From assembly GCF_035989885.1 (NCBI RefSeq), contig NZ_CP108518.1, positions 5,261,001 through 5,325,000 of the forward strand: a DNA stretch of 64,000 nucleotides, in the 5' to 3' direction. A program made the position numbers and the translations under genes. Positions 42,159-50,632 of the stretch are shown one piece after another. Positions within the stretch are counted from its first letter, which is position 1. Each line of letters begins with the position of its first letter. The notes under the pieces were generated by a model. That model was not told where the DNA came from. It saw only the letters and a program-made list of their open reading frames with translations, and made no database searches. This DNA comes from Streptomyces sp. NBC_01232 (lineage in GTDB: Bacteria; Actinomycetota; Actinomycetes; Streptomycetales; Streptomycetaceae).

Positions 42159-43106
42159 GTGGCTGTCGGTAATAGGGGAGCCAAGCAACCCACGCTCGCG
42201 CAGCTGCGCGCCTTCGCGGCGGTCGCCGAGCACCTGCACTTCCGGGACGCCGCAGCGGCCATCGGCATGAGCCAGCCGGCGCTCTCCGGATCCGTCTCCG
42301 CACTGGAGGAGGCCCTCGGGGTGCAGCTGCTGGAGCGCACCACCCGCAAGGTGCTGCTCTCCCCGGCGGGCGAACGGATCGCGGCGCGGGCTCAGGTGGT
42401 GCTCGACGCCATGGGCGGGCTGCTGGAGGAGGCCGAGGCCGTACGGGCGCCCTTCACCGGGGTGCTGCGGCTCGGGGTGATCCCCACGGTGGCGCCCTAC
42501 CTGCTGCCGACCGTGCTCGGACTGTTCCACCGGCGCTACCCGCGGATGGACCTCCAGGTGCACGAGGAGCAGACCGCCTCGCTGCTGGAGGGGCTCGGTG
42601 GCGGACGCCTGGACCTGCTCCTGCTGGCGGTGCCGCTGGGGGTCCCCGGGGTGACCGAACTGCCCGTCTTCGACGAGGACTTCGTCCTGCTCGCACCCCG
42701 GGAGCACGCGCTGGCCGGGCGCCGGGACATTCCGCTGGAGGAGCTGCGCGGACTGCAGCTGCTCCTGCTCGACGAAGGGCACTGCCTGCGGGACCAGGCC
42801 CTCGACATCTGCCGGGAGGCGGGGCGGACGACCGGGGCGGACGTCACGACGACCGCCGCGGGCCTGTCCACACTCGTACAGCTGGTCGCCGGGGGACTGG
42901 GCGTGACGCTGTTGCCGCGGACCGCGCTGCGGCTGGAGACCGCCCGCAACGAGTACCTGTCCACCGGGTACTTCGCCGAGCCCGTGCCCTCCCGGCGGAT
43001 CGCCCTGGCCATGCGCACCGGGACCGCCCGGCAGGAGGAGTTCAGGGCGATCGCCGCGGCGCTGCGGGAAGCCGTCCGACCGCTCCCGGTGTGGCCGACC
43101 GACTAG
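42159..43106 (+). CDS. oxyR: OxyR peroxide-sensing LysR regulator
   Basis: 315-residue LysR-type activator. The N-terminal helix-turn-helix is at about 20-65 (LHFRDAAAAIGMSQPALSGSVSALEEALG). The redox pair C209 and C218 in EGHCLRDQALDIC has the same 9-residue spacing as E. coli OxyR C199/C208, which identifies the gene as OxyR rather than a generic LysR. The GTG at 42159 is chosen because GGAGGT lies at 42145-42150; an in-frame TTG at 42108 would lie in the operator region. Divergent from ahpCD, its expected main target. Confidence 0.94.
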   Translation: MAVGNRGAKQPTLAQLRAFAAVAEHLHFRDAAAAIGMSQPALSGSVSALEEALGVQLLERTTRKVLLSPAGERIAARAQVVLDAMGGLLEEAEAVRAPFTGVLRLGVIPTVAPYLLPTVLGLFHRRYPRMDLQVHEEQTASLLEGLGGGRLDLLLLAVPLGVPGVTELPVFDEDFVLLAPREHALAGRRDIPLEELRGLQLLLLDEGHCLRDQALDICREAGRTTGADVTTTAAGLSTLVQLVAGGLGVTLLPRTALRLETARNEYLSTGYFAEPVPSRRIALAMRTGTARQEEFRAIAAALREAVRPLPVWPTD

Positions 43107-43158
43107 GGAGCCGTCCGGGAACGGGCGGACTGGGCCCTGCGGCCCGCGCCCCGGAGGG

Positions 43159-45501
43159 TCACTCCGTACGCAGGCCGTCCGGGCGCATCAGGCGCAGCAG
43201 AGCCGGCAGGCTGAGCAGGGTCACTACGGCGACCAGACCCGCGCCGACACCGGTCATCGCCGCGACCGAGGACCAGTCGATCCGGACGGGCCGGTCGGTC
43301 ATCCGCATCAGCACGGCCCCCAGCCCCACGCCCACCACCACGGCCAGGGCCAGGCCCAGCCCGATCGGCAGGGCCGTCTGCCACAGCACCGACAGGCTCA
43401 GGGTGGAGCGCCTGGTGCCGAAGGCGACCAGGGCCGGAAGCAGCCTCTTGCGCTCGCGCAGCTGCTCCAGCTGCGAGACCAGCAGGCTGGTGCCGATCAG
43501 GATCAGCACGCCGGTCGCCCCGAAGAACAGTCCGGTGCGGATCGTGGAGTAACCGGCATTCTCCTTCGTGTACTTGAGCGTCAGCGTGCGGCTGAGGGGA
43601 TTGGCCTTGAAGGCGGCGGTGCGGACGTTGTCCAAAGCGTCCGGCACGGACTCGTCGACCTGGACGAACACCTGTGCGTTCTGGGCCGCGCCCACGTCCC
43701 GGGGGGACAGCGAGGGGGTCACCAGGACCCCGTCGCGGACCTCACCGGTCGGGTCCTCCCGGCTGGCGACCGTCCGGGCCCCGGCCGGGAAGGTCCATTC
43801 GACGGTCCTGTCGTCGGCCTCGGCGCCGAATATGCGGTCGACGGACAGCTTCTCGCCCGGCTTCGGCGGGGAACCGTAGACGCCGGAATCCTCGGAGGTG
43901 GAACCGGTGAGCACGAAGGCATCGCCGTCCGCGCAGGAGTCCAGTGCGGCGACCTCGCGCAGTCCCTCGCAGGTGCCGATGGTGATCCGGGTCCTGCGGT
44001 CCCCGTCGAGGCCCGGGCGGTACCCGTAGACGGAGGTCAGCGGTACGGCTGCGACGACGCCCTCGGCAGCGGCGACCCTCGCGGGGAGGTCACCCATGTC
44101 CTCGTGGCCCGGGGGCAGGCTGATCGTGAGCGCCGCCCGGCCCGGGTCCTGGCCGGTGGCCGCGATGTAGTCGCTCTGGACGCCGGCGAAGAGCATCTGC
44201 AGGGCGATGGCCCCGGCGACGGCGACGGCGACGCCGTTGGCCAGCCGGGCCGTGCCGCCGCCGGTCAGCTGCAGGCGCCGGACGGCCAGCTGCCAGGACA
44301 GCGGGCCGCCGGAGAGCCGGGACACGAGCCGCTCCAGCAGCCAGGGCAGCAGCGCGGTGATGGCGACGAGGAGCAGGGACACGCCGGCGCTGACCTGCCA
44401 GCGGTTGAAGTCCCCGCCCTCCTTGCCGCGGCCCATCAGCGGGACGAGCAGGCCCAGTCCGCCCAGCGGCAGCAGCAGCCGCCACCAGATGCGTCGTCCG
44501 CGCGGTGTGACCGTGCGGACGATGCCCAGCGGCTCGATGATCACGCCGCGCAGGGCGAACAGGGTCACGGCGACCGCAGCCAGGGGCACCACGAGCGCGA
44601 CCAGGGCGGCCAGCGCCACCGACGGATCCAGGTCGGCGGGGAAGACGCTGCGCTGGCGGAGGGTGAAGCTGCCGGCGAGTTCACGGCCGACGGCGAAGAA
44701 GCCGATGCCCAGGACCAGTCCGACCAGGGACCCGGCGAGGGCCTCCCCGGCGGCGATCCGGCGGACCGTCCGGGCGTCGGCGCCGACCAGCCGCAGGGCT
44801 GCGAGCCGCAGGTCGCGGCGCTCACCGCCGGAGCGCGCCGCGGCGGCGATGAGCACGGCGACCGGCAGCAGCAGCGCGACGAAGGTCAGCACCACCAGCA
44901 GCATGAGCACCGGGTCGAGCTGATCGCGTTCCTTGGCGGGGGCGAAGTCGGTGATCCGCAGGACGGCGTACTGCTCGGGGCCGGTCTTCTGCAGGCGGTC
45001 GCTGCCGGAGTAGAAGAGGAGCTCACCGGGGCCCATCAGGCCCGAGTCGCCGATGATCTCGGAGATCCGCCCGCCGAGGCGCTCGCGCAGCCGCTCGCCG
45101 TCAGGGGAGTCCAGCAGCTGTTCCAGTGCGGGGGAGACGGCCAGCTCGCCCGCGGCGGGGACCTTCTCCAGGCCGGGCGGCACGGGGGCGTCCGGTCCCT
45201 CGGCCCGCAGGAAGGAGCCCAGGATCTCCGAGCCGCGGTACGTCTGGTCGGCGCGCTTGACCAACAGGGTGTCGCGGCCGGGCTGTTCGGCCCTCACGGC
45301 TTCGATCGTGGAGCGCGCGTCGCCGCGTTCGTAGCGGGCGGTGAGCGCACTGGGCAGGGCGGTGGAGATCAGCAGCAGGGCCACGCCGAGACCGACGCCG
45401 ACGCCGGTGAGCACGGTGCGGATCCACCCCTCGCGGCCGCCGCCGAAGGCGAAGCGGGCACCCATGCCGAGGTCGCGGGTCCAGACCCGGAGCCGGCTCA
45501 T
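43159..45501 (-). CDS. FtsX-type ABC transporter permease
   Basis: 780-residue permease with two FtsX/MacB-like blocks. An N-terminal helix (about 28-50), a large extracytoplasmic domain (about 50-200), a group of helices between about 200 and 400, a second extracytoplasmic domain (about 430-640) and C-terminal helices (about 645-770) ending LLRLMRPDGLRTE. Such permeases export peptides or drugs or work as envelope stress sensors rather than as importers. The ATG overlaps the ATPase stop (ATGA, 45498-45501), so it is strictly coupled. Last gene of a PadR-ATPase-permease operon. Confidence 0.9.
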   Translation of the reverse strand: MSRLRVWTRDLGMGARFAFGGGREGWIRTVLTGVGVGLGVALLLISTALPSALTARYERGDARSTIEAVRAEQPGRDTLLVKRADQTYRGSEILGSFLRAEGPDAPVPPGLEKVPAAGELAVSPALEQLLDSPDGERLRERLGGRISEIIGDSGLMGPGELLFYSGSDRLQKTGPEQYAVLRITDFAPAKERDQLDPVLMLLVVLTFVALLLPVAVLIAAAARSGGERRDLRLAALRLVGADARTVRRIAAGEALAGSLVGLVLGIGFFAVGRELAGSFTLRQRSVFPADLDPSVALAALVALVVPLAAVAVTLFALRGVIIEPLGIVRTVTPRGRRIWWRLLLPLGGLGLLVPLMGRGKEGGDFNRWQVSAGVSLLLVAITALLPWLLERLVSRLSGGPLSWQLAVRRLQLTGGGTARLANGVAVAVAGAIALQMLFAGVQSDYIAATGQDPGRAALTISLPPGHEDMGDLPARVAAAEGVVAAVPLTSVYGYRPGLDGDRRTRITIGTCEGLREVAALDSCADGDAFVLTGSTSEDSGVYGSPPKPGEKLSVDRIFGAEADDRTVEWTFPAGARTVASREDPTGEVRDGVLVTPSLSPRDVGAAQNAQVFVQVDESVPDALDNVRTAAFKANPLSRTLTLKYTKENAGYSTIRTGLFFGATGVLILIGTSLLVSQLEQLRERKRLLPALVAFGTRRSTLSLSVLWQTALPIGLGLALAVVVGVGLGAVLMRMTDRPVRIDWSSVAAMTGVGAGLVAVVTLLSLPALLRLMRPDGLRTE

Positions 45502-46184
45502 ACGATCCGCTCCATGTCGCGGGACTTCCCGTCGCGCACGACGATCTCGCGGTCGGAGTACGCGGCCACGCGCGCCTCGTGGGTGACGAGCACGAGGGCG
45601 GAGCTCGCGGACCGGGCGGCCTCGGTGAGCAGCTGCATCACGAGCTCCCCGTTGAGGGAGTCGAGTGCACCGGTGGGCTCGTCCGCGAAGATCACCCGGG
45701 GGCGGGTGACCAGGGCGCGGGCGACGGCCACGCGCTGGCCCTGGCCGCCGGATATCTCGCCGGGCCGCTTGGCGCCGAGGTCCTCGACCTGGAGGCGCTC
45801 CATCCAGTCCAGGGCGCTGCGTTCGGCCTCCTTGCGCTTGACGCCGGCCAGTCGTAGCGGGAGCGCGACGTTCTCCACGCAGGTCAACTCCGGTACGAGC
45901 TGCCCGAACTGGAAGACGAAGCCGAACTCGGTGCGGCGCAGCTCGCTGCGCTCGGCGTCGTTCATGGCGGTGAGCTCGCGCCCGGCGTACGTGATGGAGC
46001 CGGAGTCCGGGGTGACGATGCCGGCGAGGCAGTGCAGCAGCGTCGACTTGCCGGAGCCGGAGGGACCCATGACGGCGACGACCTCGCCGGGGTGGATGGA
46101 GAACTCGGCGCCGTCCAGTGCGTGGGTGGGACCGTACGCCTTGCGCAGGTCCGTGGCGGCGAGCAGGGTTCCGGCCGGGGTCAT
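45498..46184 (-). CDS. ABC transporter ATP-binding protein (MacB/LolD type)
   Basis: 228-residue ATPase. Walker A GPSGSGKST, Q-loop in FVFQFGQLVP, signature SGGQGQRVAVARAL, Walker B VIFADEPTGALDS, H-loop VTHEAR; these mark the MacB/LolD group that pairs with FtsX-type permeases. The ATG at 46184 has GGAGGT upstream and overlaps the padR stop (ATGA, 46181-46184). Longer in-frame starts run through padR and are rejected. Confidence 0.94.
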   Translation of the reverse strand: MTPAGTLLAATDLRKAYGPTHALDGAEFSIHPGEVVAVMGPSGSGKSTLLHCLAGIVTPDSGSITYAGRELTAMNDAERSELRRTEFGFVFQFGQLVPELTCVENVALPLRLAGVKRKEAERSALDWMERLQVEDLGAKRPGEISGGQGQRVAVARALVTRPRVIFADEPTGALDSLNGELVMQLLTEAARSASSALVLVTHEARVAAYSDREIVVRDGKSRDMERIV

Positions 46185-46705
46185 CGGCGTACCTCCTGGG
46201 CGAGCTGGTCGAGGCGGGCGGCGGTGAGCTCCAGCCAGCGCAGGTCCGCTTCCAGGTGGAAGAGGGCGTGGTCGCAGACGAGCTGGTCGGCGAGGTCGCC
46301 CTTGCGCTTTCGGGTGGTCAGGGCGCGCATCAGGCGCAGGTGCTCGGCGCGCTGGGTGTCCAGCAGCTCGTCGGCGCGGCGGCCGGTGAGCAGGGCGAGG
46401 ACGACCTTGGTGTAGAGGGTCGAGTGGAGGTAGGGCTCGGGCTTCTCGGGCTGCGAGAGCCAGGCCTCGACGTCGGTGATGCCGGCGTCGGTGATGGCGT
46501 ACCGCTTGCGTTCGGGACCGCCGCCGCTCTCCACGGCGTCGACTTCGACGAGGCCGTTCTTCAGGAGGCGGGACATGGTCGAGTAGACCTGCCCGTACGC
46601 GAGGGGCCGGTCGTGGCCGAACTTTTCGTCGAAGGCGCGCTTGAGGTCGTAGCCGTGGCGCGGGCCGGCCTCGAGGAGGCCCAGGAGGGTGTGACCGATG
46701 GACAT
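46181..46705 (-). CDS. PadR-family transcriptional regulator
   Basis: 174-residue PadR regulator: winged-helix domain 5-80 (LLGLLEAGPRHGYDLKRAFDE and GQVYSTMSRLLKNGLVE) plus a helical C-terminal dimerisation region of the Vir-like type (FHLEADLRWLELTAARLDQL). PadR proteins of this kind repress ABC exporter operons until the drug appears. ATG at 46705; the operator candidate lies just upstream at 46716-46744. First gene of the exporter operon, with start-stop overlaps throughout. Confidence 0.93.
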   Translation of the reverse strand: MSIGHTLLGLLEAGPRHGYDLKRAFDEKFGHDRPLAYGQVYSTMSRLLKNGLVEVDAVESGGGPERKRYAITDAGITDVEAWLSQPEKPEPYLHSTLYTKVVLALLTGRRADELLDTQRAEHLRLMRALTTRKRKGDLADQLVCDHALFHLEADLRWLELTAARLDQLAQEVRR

Positions 46706-46715
46706 GACGACGACT

Positions 46716-46744
46716 GTACACGGTGTGTATACGCGGAGTGTATA
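46716..46744. promoter_or_regulatory. Putative PadR operator
   Basis: Imperfect palindrome GTACAC-N5-GTATAC (46716-46732) and two direct GTGTATA copies at 46725-46731 and 46738-46744 (13-bp spacing). On the minus strand the TATACAC segments also resemble -10 hexamers for padR. TGTATA/TATACA motifs are usual in PadR sites. Confidence 0.5.
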
Positions 46745-46760
46745 GACGGGCTGTCGGGGG

Positions 46761-46798
46761 CTGTCGGGGCCTGCCGGGGCTGTCGGGGCCTGCCGGGG
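46761..46798. repeat. 19-bp exact tandem duplication
   Basis: CTGTCGGGGCCTGCCGGGG occurs at 46761-46779 and 46780-46798, preceded by a partial unit at 46751-46760. It lies between the padR promoter and the SPFH operon terminator and is non-coding. Confidence 0.8.
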
Positions 46799-46818
46799 TT
46801 CGCGGATCCGGAGAACGC

Positions 46819-46863
46819 CGCACGCCCGGAGGGGCCGTGGATTGCGGCCCCGCCGGGCGTGCG
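46819..46863 (-). terminator. Terminator of the SPFH-RHH operon
   Basis: Stem CGCACGCCCGG (46819-46829) / CCGGGCGTGCG (46853-46863) with an inner GGGGCCG/CGGCCCC pair. It lies 17 bp past the stop of the small ribbon-helix-helix gene. Confidence 0.75.
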
Positions 46864-46879
46864 GGATGCGGGATGCGGG

Positions 46880-47113
46880 TCAGTCCGTGGGCTTCGGGGG
46901 GCGTCCCCGGCGCGGGATGGGGCCGGGGGCCGAGGGGAGGCGGCCGGCCTCGGCGAGGGCCCGGCGGAGCAGGAACTCGATCTGCGCGTTGGCGCTGCGC
47001 AGTTCTTCGCCCGCCCAGCGGGCCAGTGCGTCGTACACCTGCGGGTCGAGGCGCAGCAGCACCTGCTTGCGCGCCTGCCGGCCCGCCGGTTTCTCCTCGC
47101 CGCCGGGGGTCAC
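46880..47113 (-). CDS. Small Arg-rich ribbon-helix-helix-like protein
   Basis: 77-residue protein. The centre KQVLLRLDPQVYDALARWAGEELRSANAQIEFLLRRAL has the strand-helix-helix pattern of Arc/CopG-like DNA-binding proteins; the ends are basic and Pro/Gly-rich (PRRGRPPKP, AT-hook-like). The GTG start overlaps the stop of the SPFH gene by four bases (47110-47113), so both are made together. It may repress its own operon through the palindrome at 48063. Confidence 0.75.
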   Translation of the reverse strand: MTPGGEEKPAGRQARKQVLLRLDPQVYDALARWAGEELRSANAQIEFLLRRALAEAGRLPSAPGPIPRRGRPPKPTD

Positions 47114-48018
47114 TGGTAGAGGGTCCCCGTGTTGACCACCGGCTGGGCGGCGCGGTCGCCGCAGAGCACGACCATCAGGTTCGAGACCATGGCCGCCTTG
47201 CGCTCGGGGTCCAGGTCCACGATGTCCTGCTCCGCGAGGCGGGTCAGTGCCAGTTCGACCATGCCCACCGCCCCTTCCACGATCTGCTTGCGGGCCGCCA
47301 CGACCGCGCCCGCCTGCTGGCGCTGGAGCATCGCGGAGGCGATCTCAGGAGCGTACGCGAGATGCGTGAAGCGGGACTCGATGATCTGCACTCCGGCCGC
47401 CTCCACGCGTGCGTGCAGCTCGACCGCGAGCTTCTCGGTGATCTCCTCGGCATTCCCGCGCAGCGACAGGCCGCCCTCGTCGTGGGCGTCGTAGGGGTAC
47501 TCGATGGCGATGTGCCGGACCGCCGCCTCGGTCTGTGTCTCCACGAACTCCGTGAAGTCCTCGACCTCGAAGATGGCCCGCGCGGTGTCCTCGACCCGCC
47601 ACACGACGACCGCCGCCAGCTCGATCGGGTTGCCGTAGGCGTCATTGACCTTCAGGACGGCCGTCTCGTGATTGCGCACCCGGGTGGAGATCTTCGCGCG
47701 GGAGGTCAGCGGGTTGACCCAGCGCAGCCCGTCGGTGCGGACGGTGCCCTTGTAGCGGCCGAACAGCTGGACGACGCGGGCCTCGCCCGGCGCCACCGTG
47801 TTCAGCCCGCACATCGCGATCACGGAGGCGAGGCCCACGAGTACGCCGACCGCTATCAGGGTCACCTTGGCCGCGATGCCGGCCATCGTCGCGCCGGCCG
47901 CGATCAGGCCCGCGCCCGCCAGCAGACCCGCCAGTCCGAGCAGCAGCGCCAGGCCGCCGCCGACACTGTGCGCGGTGAACTCCCGTACTCCGTCAGGGGT
48001 AGCGTTTTCGTTCGTCAT
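47110..48018 (-). CDS. SPFH/band 7 membrane protein
   Basis: 302-residue stomatin/flotillin-like protein. Two hydrophobic segments (about 18-68) anchor it; the SPFH domain is about 70-260 ([32 protein letters not shown] ... [28 protein letters not shown]). A C-terminal helical region includes [28 protein letters not shown] proteins organise membrane microdomains and protease complexes. The ATG at 48018 is preferred; a GTG at 48042 is in frame but poorly placed. The partner downstream is a ribbon-helix-helix-like protein instead of the usual NfeD protease. Confidence 0.88.
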   Translation of the reverse strand: MTNENATPDGVREFTAHSVGGGLALLLGLAGLLAGAGLIAAGATMAGIAAKVTLIAVGVLVGLASVIAMCGLNTVAPGEARVVQLFGRYKGTVRTDGLRWVNPLTSRAKISTRVRNHETAVLKVNDAYGNPIELAAVVVWRVEDTARAIFEVEDFTEFVETQTEAAVRHIAIEYPYDAHDEGGLSLRGNAEEITEKLAVELHARVEAAGVQIIESRFTHLAYAPEIASAMLQRQQAGAVVAARKQIVEGAVGMVELALTRLAEQDIVDLDPERKAAMVSNLMVVLCGDRAAQPVVNTGTLYQ

Positions 48019-48062
48019 GGTTTGCCCCGTTTCTCGGTTCACGGTCGGTCGAACCTTCTAGC

Positions 48063-48078
48063 AAAGTGATATCACTTT
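48063..48078. promoter_or_regulatory. Perfect 16-bp palindrome upstream of SPFH operon
   Basis: AAAGTGATATCACTTT, a perfect palindrome in an otherwise GC-rich genome, 45 bp upstream of the SPFH start. Length and symmetry suit a dimeric repressor; the co-transcribed ribbon-helix-helix protein is the best candidate. A GntR-type regulator is an alternative. Confidence 0.6.
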
Positions 48079-48250
48079 TTTGCGCTACAGCAACCCTTCC
48101 GCTTAGGTGGGCGTCGGTTCCAGTGATGTGGGTGCTGATTCTCACGTCCGAAATGACCGTAATTAGTCGCGGTTGGCCAACTTTTGACACAGCCTGCGGT
48201 GTTAGCTTTCTGAGCTGACGTCGGGGGGGTAATCGAGCGGAGCGGGAGCG

Positions 48251-50533
48251 ATGGGCCGAGCAGAAGTGCGTAAGGCGCAGCAGCAGCGCGGTGCGCGGCG
48301 TGCGCCGAGCGGACGCGCGAAGGGCACCGAGGAAAGCGGAAGCGGAAGCGGAAGTACCGGTAAACGCACCGGCATACGCCGCTTCTTCACCTGGAAGAAG
48401 GTCGTCGGAACGTTCCTCGGCCTGACCCTGCTCTTCATGGCAGCGGCGATCATCCTGTACTTCTCGGTGAACGAGCCCACCGACCCGAACGCCCAGGCCA
48501 CGCTCCAGAGCAACACCTACCAGTACTCCGACGGTTCGATCATGGCCCGTACCGGCGCGACGAACCGCGAGATCGTGCCGATCGACAAGATCCCGCCGGA
48601 CGTCCGCACCGCGTTCATCGCCATCGAGAACAAGTCCTTCTACAAGGACGGCGGCGTCGACGTGGTGGGCGTGGCCCGAGGCCTGTTCAACACGCTCCGG
48701 GGCAAGGGCACGGCCGGTGGCTCGACCATCACCCAGCAGTACGTCAAGAACTACTACCTGACGCAGGACCAGTCCCCGACGCGCAAGATCCGCGAGATGG
48801 TGATCGCGATCAAGGTCGACCAGCGCATGGAGAAGGACGACATCCTCGTCGGCTACCTGAACACCAACTTCTACGGCCGCAACGCGTACGGCATCCAGGC
48901 CGCGGCCCAGGCCTACTACGGCGTCGACGCCGACAAGCTGACGCTGGAACAGGGCGCCTACCTCGCCGCCGTCATCCAGGCCCCCAGCCAGTACGACTGG
49001 GCGACCGCCGGCCCGAACGGCAAGCGGCTCGTCATGATCCGCTTCAACGCCGTGCTCGACAACATGGTCGAGATGGGCAAGCTGGACGAGGCCAAGCGCA
49101 AGACCCTGGCCTTCCAGGAGCCCATCAAGCCCAAGCCTCGCCCGGGCATGGACGGCCAGAAGGGCTACCTCGTCCAGGCCGCCAACGACGAGTTGGACAA
49201 GCAGGGCATCAAAGCCGACCAGATCACGGCCGGCGGCTGGAACATCACGCTCAACATCGACAAGGCGAAGCAGGCGGCGCTGGAGAAAGCGGTCCAGGAC
49301 GAGCTGGAGTCCAAGCTCGACCGCAAGGACACCAAGGGCAGGCCGCAGGACCAGAGCGTCCAGGCCGGCGCGACCTCCGTGGACGCGAAGACCGGCGCGA
49401 TCGTCGCGATGTACGGCGGCCAGGGCCTGGAGCAGAAGGACCAGAGCAACGCCCTGCGCACCGACTACCAGCCGGGCTCGACCTTCAAGCCGATCGTGCT
49501 CGCGTCCGCCCTGGAGAACGGGTCGAAGACCCAGGACGGCAAGCCGATCACCCCGAACACCCTCTACGACGGCACGAGCAAGCGCCAGGTCGTCGGCAGC
49601 AAGATCCCGTTCAACCCGCAGAACCAGGACAACAAGAACTTCGGCGATCCGATGATCTCGATCCAGGAAGCGACGAACTACTCGGTCAACTCCGTCTACG
49701 CGCAGATGATCGTGGACGTGAAGCCGCCGGCGGTGAAGAAGACGGCCCTGGCCCTCGGCATGCAGGACCGCGACGGCTGGCCCGAGGACAAGCCGGCCAT
49801 GGCCCTGGGCACCATGAGCGCCAACACCGTGGAGATGGCGGGCGTGTACGCCACCCTCGACAACCACGGCAAGAAGGTCAGGCCGACCATCATCAAGAAG
49901 GCCGAGCACAAGGACCTCAAGTTCACCCCCGAACCGGCCGTCGGCAGCCAGGCCATCAGCCGCAAGACCGCCGACACCGTCACCAAGGTCCTCACGGGCG
50001 TCGTCAACGACGAGGGCGGCTCCGGCAACAAGGTCCGCAGCGGCAGCTACGAGGCCGCCGGCAAGACCGGTACCACCGAGTCCAACGTGGCGGGCTGGTT
50101 CACCGGCTACACGCCGGAGCTGGTCACGGTCGTCGCGATGTTCGGCGAGGACCCCACCACCCACAACCAGGTCACCCTGACCGGCACCGCCGGCCTGGGG
50201 CGCGCGGGCGGTTCCAGCTTCCCGGCCTCGATCTGGAAGGCGTACACCCTCGCCGTCCTCAAGGGCGGGGACACCGACACGTTCGACCTGAAGGAAGCGG
50301 AGATGGGCGCCGTGCAGACGCCGTCCCGCAGCGCCTCGCCGACGCCCTCGGCGAGCGCGTCGTCCAGCGCCCCGGCGGCCAGCAGCAGCGCGCCGCAGTC
50401 CCCGACGACCTCTCCGTCGCCGACCCCGACCAAGTCCGGTACGTCGCCGACCCCGACGACGTCGCCGTCGCCCACCGCGACCAAGACCGGCGTTCCGAAG
50501 CCGCCGGACCCGCCGCTGGTGCCCGAGCGCTAG
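48251..50533 (+). CDS. Class A penicillin-binding protein
   Basis: 760-residue bifunctional peptidoglycan synthase. Cytoplasmic basic tail about 1-45, membrane helix about 52-75, glycosyltransferase 51 domain about 95-270 with catalytic ENKSFYKDGG (E near 125; an EN variant of the usual ED) and GGSTITQQYVKN, then a transpeptidase domain about 375-650 with S410-T-F-K413, S478-V-N480 and K605-T-G607. The C-terminal 100 residues are Ser/Pro/Thr repeats. The ATG at 48251 has CGGGAG upstream. A TTGACA at 48184-48189 is a candidate -35. Confidence 0.94.
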   Translation: MGRAEVRKAQQQRGARRAPSGRAKGTEESGSGSGSTGKRTGIRRFFTWKKVVGTFLGLTLLFMAAAIILYFSVNEPTDPNAQATLQSNTYQYSDGSIMARTGATNREIVPIDKIPPDVRTAFIAIENKSFYKDGGVDVVGVARGLFNTLRGKGTAGGSTITQQYVKNYYLTQDQSPTRKIREMVIAIKVDQRMEKDDILVGYLNTNFYGRNAYGIQAAAQAYYGVDADKLTLEQGAYLAAVIQAPSQYDWATAGPNGKRLVMIRFNAVLDNMVEMGKLDEAKRKTLAFQEPIKPKPRPGMDGQKGYLVQAANDELDKQGIKADQITAGGWNITLNIDKAKQAALEKAVQDELESKLDRKDTKGRPQDQSVQAGATSVDAKTGAIVAMYGGQGLEQKDQSNALRTDYQPGSTFKPIVLASALENGSKTQDGKPITPNTLYDGTSKRQVVGSKIPFNPQNQDNKNFGDPMISIQEATNYSVNSVYAQMIVDVKPPAVKKTALALGMQDRDGWPEDKPAMALGTMSANTVEMAGVYATLDNHGKKVRPTIIKKAEHKDLKFTPEPAVGSQAISRKTADTVTKVLTGVVNDEGGSGNKVRSGSYEAAGKTGTTESNVAGWFTGYTPELVTVVAMFGEDPTTHNQVTLTGTAGLGRAGGSSFPASIWKAYTLAVLKGGDTDTFDLKEAEMGAVQTPSRSASPTPSASASSSAPAASSSAPQSPTTSPSPTPTKSGTSPTPTTSPSPTATKTGVPKPPDPPLVPER

Positions 50534-50576
50534 GCACCCGAACGCCAGGCGCGCGAACGCCGGGCACCTGAACGCA

Positions 50577-50613
50577 CCGCCGCCCCCCGGCCTCGAAGGC
50601 CGGGGGGCGGCGG
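50577..50613. terminator. Bidirectional terminator
   Basis: Perfect 17-bp stem CCGCCGCCCCCCGGCCT (50577-50593) / AGGCCGGGGGGCGGCGG (50597-50613) with a 3-nt loop, between the convergent PBP and phosphatase genes. Confidence 0.85.
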
Positions 50614-50632
50614 CGTTCTCGTGGTCGTGCGG

